From: an uncultured Flavobacteriales bacterium
GTDB taxonomy: Bacteria > Bacteroidota > Bacteroidia > Flavobacteriales_D > Sanyastnellaceae
Direction: 5' to 3'
Assembly: GCA_937974555.1 (NCBI GenBank)
Contig: CALJKR010000072.1
Span: 1 to 64,000 of the forward strand
Length of the DNA stretch: 64,000 bases
This document shows positions 61,267 to 64,000 of the stretch, one piece after another. Numbering within the stretch: the stretch's first letter is position 1; each line of letters starts with the position of its first letter. The notes beneath the pieces were generated by a model. The model was not told the DNA's origin and did not search any database. It worked only from the letters and a program-made list of their open reading frames with translations. The translations under genes were made by a program, and so were the position numbers.

Positions 61267-62299
61267 ATTTCTAGCAAGCCTTGGATTGATTTTAATCTCA
61301 ATCAGCAACCTCTGGAGTCAAGCGTCCAAAGATTCCATTCAATATGAAAATTTGGTCTTCGAAGGTGCCGGAATTAGAGGTTTGGCCTACTGTGGTGCAT
61401 TGATGGAAATGGAAGATCGAAACATGTTGAAACACATTGAACGTGTCGCTGGAACTTCCTCAGGCGCCATTACCGCCACATTATTGGCAGTGGGATACAC
61501 GCCGCAAGAAATTTTTGAAATGATAGGCAATACCAACTTTGCCAAATTCAATGATGGGGGTGGATTTTTCATTGGTGGTACTTTGCGATTATTCCGTAGA
61601 ATGGGGTATTACAAAGGCAGGAAATTTACCCAATGGATGGAAAAATGCATTGAGGATAAAGTGCAAAATCCCAACATCACTTTTGCAGAACTCCATCAAT
61701 TGCATCTATCCAACCCCAAGTACAAAGAACTGATTGTCACCGCCACTTGCATGAATCACCAAAAGGTGGAGTATTTTGGATTTCACTCTTATCCCAATAT
61801 GCGGGTGGTGGATGCGGTTCGAGCCTCGATGGCCGTGCCTTTGTATTTTGAACCATTGGTGATCAATGATGAAGGAAAAGTAATGGATGTTAAACATTAC
61901 GCGGATCAAGACCATGTCCTATTGGATGGTGGTTTCCTTTCCAATTTTCCAATCTGGGTATTTGATGATTCTACACAATACGATTGCCACTCCAACCAGA
62001 CCATTGGTTTCAGAATAGACAGCGATTATCAAATACAAGTGGATCGAACCAAAACCAAATTGCCATTGTACTACAGTGTTCATGGTACGGTAGATCTAGT
62101 GGGTTCAGTATACTACATCATGAAAGAAAATCTCAACCGTTTTATTCTAACACCCTACGATTGGAAAAGAACGGTGAGTATCAGCGATTGTAACATGGGG
62201 CCCAAAGTAAAACGCCTTTCCCCAGAGGAAAAGGCGTTGTTTATCAAAGCGGGTAGAGAAGGGCTTCGTCGCTATTTGGACGAACCCGGATTTCAATGA
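61259..62299 (+). CDS. Patatin-like phospholipase
   Basis: I start at ATG 61259, which gives a signal peptide (MYKFLASLGLILISISNLWS); the upstream start would lie in the fdhD frame. The 346-residue protein has the oxyanion loop EGAGIRGLAYCGAL, the nucleophile Ser67 in AGTSSGAITA (GxSxG) and the catalytic Asp223 in LLDGGFLSNFPIWVFD. It is a lipid acyl hydrolase, predicted periplasmic or outer-membrane. It overlaps fdhD by eight bases, so it shares the operon. Its end overlaps the next, convergent gene by seven bases. Confidence 0.88.
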   Translation: MYKFLASLGLILISISNLWSQASKDSIQYENLVFEGAGIRGLAYCGALMEMEDRNMLKHIERVAGTSSGAITATLLAVGYTPQEIFEMIGNTNFAKFNDGGGFFIGGTLRLFRRMGYYKGRKFTQWMEKCIEDKVQNPNITFAELHQLHLSNPKYKELIVTATCMNHQKVEYFGFHSYPNMRVVDAVRASMAVPLYFEPLVINDEGKVMDVKHYADQDHVLLDGGFLSNFPIWVFDDSTQYDCHSNQTIGFRIDSDYQIQVDRTKTKLPLYYSVHGTVDLVGSVYYIMKENLNRFILTPYDWKRTVSISDCNMGPKVKRLSPEEKALFIKAGREGLRRYLDEPGFQ

Positions 62300-64000
62300 C
62301 GAATCATCAATTTCTCTACCTCAGAGCCATTTCTGACCAAGTATATTCCATCGGCCCAATCCTGGGTTGAAAACACAATGGGGGACATCGCATTGTGATA
62401 TAAGGTTTCGATCTTTCTACCTGTAGCATCCCATATTTCAATCCAACCTTGCATTCCAGACAATTGCACCTGGTCCCCCGCGGGTTGAGGATAAATGGAT
62501 ATGTTATGTAGACCAAGCTCATCCAAATCCGTGCTCAACATGGTGAAGCTCCCTTGGTCAATCCAAGACGAACCACAATCATTTTTGGCCGCAACTTTCC
62601 AATAATGAAGACCAATTTGGGTCATGGGAATGTTGAGCGAATTCAATGGGGTGGTTTGGGTTATCACATTTTGAGTAAAAGCCGGATCTGTCGCGATGGT
62701 AATTTCATATTCTGTAGCATCCAATGCTGGATTCCAAGAAAAATAAACCGGATTAAAACCAATGACCTCTGTATTCCAAGGGGAAACAATGGTCGGCATG
62801 GATGGGGCAGAAGTACCAGATACCTCAATCACAATCTCCACTGTGTAAGCCTGTTGGTTGGGGGCAATAAGGTGCATGGGGATGCGATGAACGCCCACGG
62901 GGGCGTTGGGCTGAACAGAAAATTGAAAGTTGTAACTACCGCTTCCTGTAATGGTGGTGCTACCATCCATGACGAACCAACTGGGATTCTCCAATGAGAC
63001 CAACAAGGGGAAATACAAATTGGTATTCACCTGCAACTGTGCCGAAAAACTTCCATTTAAACAAACCGAGTATTGCGATTCTTTCCATTGCAAAAAAGTA
63101 GGTTTTGTGATGAAGAACCCGTCATACATGCTGGTTGCCAAGTTGATTCCACTGGGCAAATATTGGTAATTGCTCCATGTTCCTGAAAATTGTACAAAGT
63201 CATTCATGGGCACCAAATCAAAAAAGGCTACTTCATTCAACAATCCTTCTCCTGTTCGGATGGCGTCCAAAACACGAACCCCGCTTCTGTAATTGCTTTC
63301 AAATGCAAATTGATCCACCATGTACAAATTATGATCAATGGAAGTATTGCTGGTCTCATGAAATCCCATGTAATTGATATTGTCCAAATCATTTAAATCA
63401 AACAAATGGGTTCGGGTGTTGTTTCCAAAATTCATTTCATCCAACTCATCGTTCACCAAGAAATAGCGCTTGTCTTTGGTAAACCAGCCTTGGTGAACAT
63501 ATCCTGTTTCATTGTAGAGGTATGAATCAAGCAATTGAATGTCATTGGTGGAAGTAGCATTGACGACATATAAACCCGTATATCCATTACAAAGAACAAT
63601 AATCAAATCGCCTTGATGATTGGGGTCTGGTCCTGAATAAGTGGTGATAAATCCATCATGCGTATAGCCAGAGTCAGCATATCCACCTACAAAAACGGGA
63701 TTCAAGGGATTGGTGATATTGAGAAGATGCGGACCACCGCTGAAAGTATTGGTTCCCATCGCACACAAAATTCCCGATGTAGGATCAATATTGAGTGTGT
63801 GACAATGACCGAATCCCGCATAATGTGCATCCTCATTGAATACCGCAGGAATATTGGTCACGGTATCCAATTGCAACAAATTCATCACTTGTAATCCATG
63901 ATTGCTGGATTCACTGACCACAAAAGCATGGTTTTGATAAGTTTCCATATCACGCCACAAACTGGCAACATCATGCGCAGGAAGCAAACCCAAATACACC
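62293..64000 (-). CDS. Choice-of-anchor B family protein with T9SS type A domain, 5' end outside the window
   Basis: The frame is open to the window edge at 64000, so the N-terminus is missing; 569 residues are visible. The part seen starts in a beta-propeller-like region typical of choice-of-anchor B proteins (LGLLPAHDVASLWRDMETYQ, HAFVVSESSNHGLQVMNLLQ). A fibronectin-like domain follows (about 410-500: SWNPALDATEYEITIATDP), then a type A sorting domain (about 505-568: NISIYPQPAGDQVQLSG, GIYLVRNGSEVEKLMIRH). It would be secreted by the type IX system. The convergent overlap with the patatin is seven bases. Confidence 0.85.
   Translation of the reverse strand, partial: VYLGLLPAHDVASLWRDMETYQNHAFVVSESSNHGLQVMNLLQLDTVTNIPAVFNEDAHYAGFGHCHTLNIDPTSGILCAMGTNTFSGGPHLLNITNPLNPVFVGGYADSGYTHDGFITTYSGPDPNHQGDLIIVLCNGYTGLYVVNATSTNDIQLLDSYLYNETGYVHQGWFTKDKRYFLVNDELDEMNFGNNTRTHLFDLNDLDNINYMGFHETSNTSIDHNLYMVDQFAFESNYRSGVRVLDAIRTGEGLLNEVAFFDLVPMNDFVQFSGTWSNYQYLPSGINLATSMYDGFFITKPTFLQWKESQYSVCLNGSFSAQLQVNTNLYFPLLVSLENPSWFVMDGSTTITGSGSYNFQFSVQPNAPVGVHRIPMHLIAPNQQAYTVEIVIEVSGTSAPSMPTIVSPWNTEVIGFNPVYFSWNPALDATEYEITIATDPAFTQNVITQTTPLNSLNIPMTQIGLHYWKVAAKNDCGSSWIDQGSFTMLSTDLDELGLHNISIYPQPAGDQVQLSGMQGWIEIWDATGRKIETLYHNAMSPIVFSTQDWADGIYLVRNGSEVEKLMIRH

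Noticed and set aside
1..64000. tRNA or rRNA genes
   Set aside because: I found no cloverleaf-like or rRNA-like stretch in the short gaps between genes; the only gap above 300 bases holds the 98-base repeat.

Overview
The window reads as chromosome of a Bacteroidota bacterium, most likely an aerobic member of the Flavobacteriales or a relative. Three predicted secreted proteins end in type IX secretion (T9SS) sorting domains, and a homologue of the T9SS plug protein (DUF5103) is encoded. Promoter-like TAnnTTTG elements lie just before several start codons, and Shine-Dalgarno sequences are generally absent. The genus cannot be named from the sequence alone. Coding density is very high, many neighbouring genes overlap by 1-11 bases, and I see no tRNA, rRNA, insertion sequence or CRISPR array.

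Layout. 1-8.9 kb: a partial Na+/solute symporter, a family 2 glycosyltransferase, a DUF3050 protein, an ICMT-type methyltransferase, a rhodanese-thioredoxin lipoprotein, a PadR regulator with a membrane partner, an aldehyde dehydrogenase, tryptophan 2,3-dioxygenase and a Nudix-type regulator. 9.0-14.7 kb: a tight sugar operon (pfkA, gap, BadF-type kinase, pgmB, GH65 phosphorylase) divergent from the Nudix regulator, with a near-palindrome between them. 14.7-24.3 kb, minus strand: an MBOAT acyltransferase with two SGNH proteins, a predicted outer-membrane barrel, moeA-moaA with a DUF7009-like protein and a 2-oxoglutarate oxygenase, and xth. 24.4-30.8 kb: a small secreted protein, a SulP permease, DabA and DabB, an inorganic-carbon uptake operon closed by a hairpin. 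30.9-34.9 kb: a dlt-like operon (AMP ligase, carrier protein, MBOAT, DltD-like effector) closed by a hairpin with a T-run. 35-36.6 kb: a T9SS cargo protein. 36.6-41.1 kb: an MksBEF-like condensin operon that also holds an intact 37-codon ORF fused by overlaps to both neighbours. 41.2-50 kb: a formyltransferase with the T9SS plug, an ApbE-like lipoprotein with tsaD, a beta-carbonic anhydrase with a second SulP permease, an SRPBCC protein, a DEAH helicase and a 98-base-period intergenic repeat. 50-64 kb: penicillin acylase, a T9SS type B protein, a YG-repeat protein, a DUF985 cupin, a Fic protein with a winged-helix tail and a perfect palindrome at its start, fhs, a subtilase, fdhD, a patatin and a partial choice-of-anchor B protein.

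How the genes work together. The sugar operon can take a glucose disaccharide through phosphorolysis and beta-phosphoglucomutase into glycolysis. SulP-DabA-DabB and SulP-carbonic anhydrase are two separate ways to gather and interconvert bicarbonate and CO2, which in a heterotroph would feed carboxylation reactions. The two MBOAT modules are built for acylating a surface polymer. The most promising little-described unit is the condensin operon with its embedded micro-ORF.
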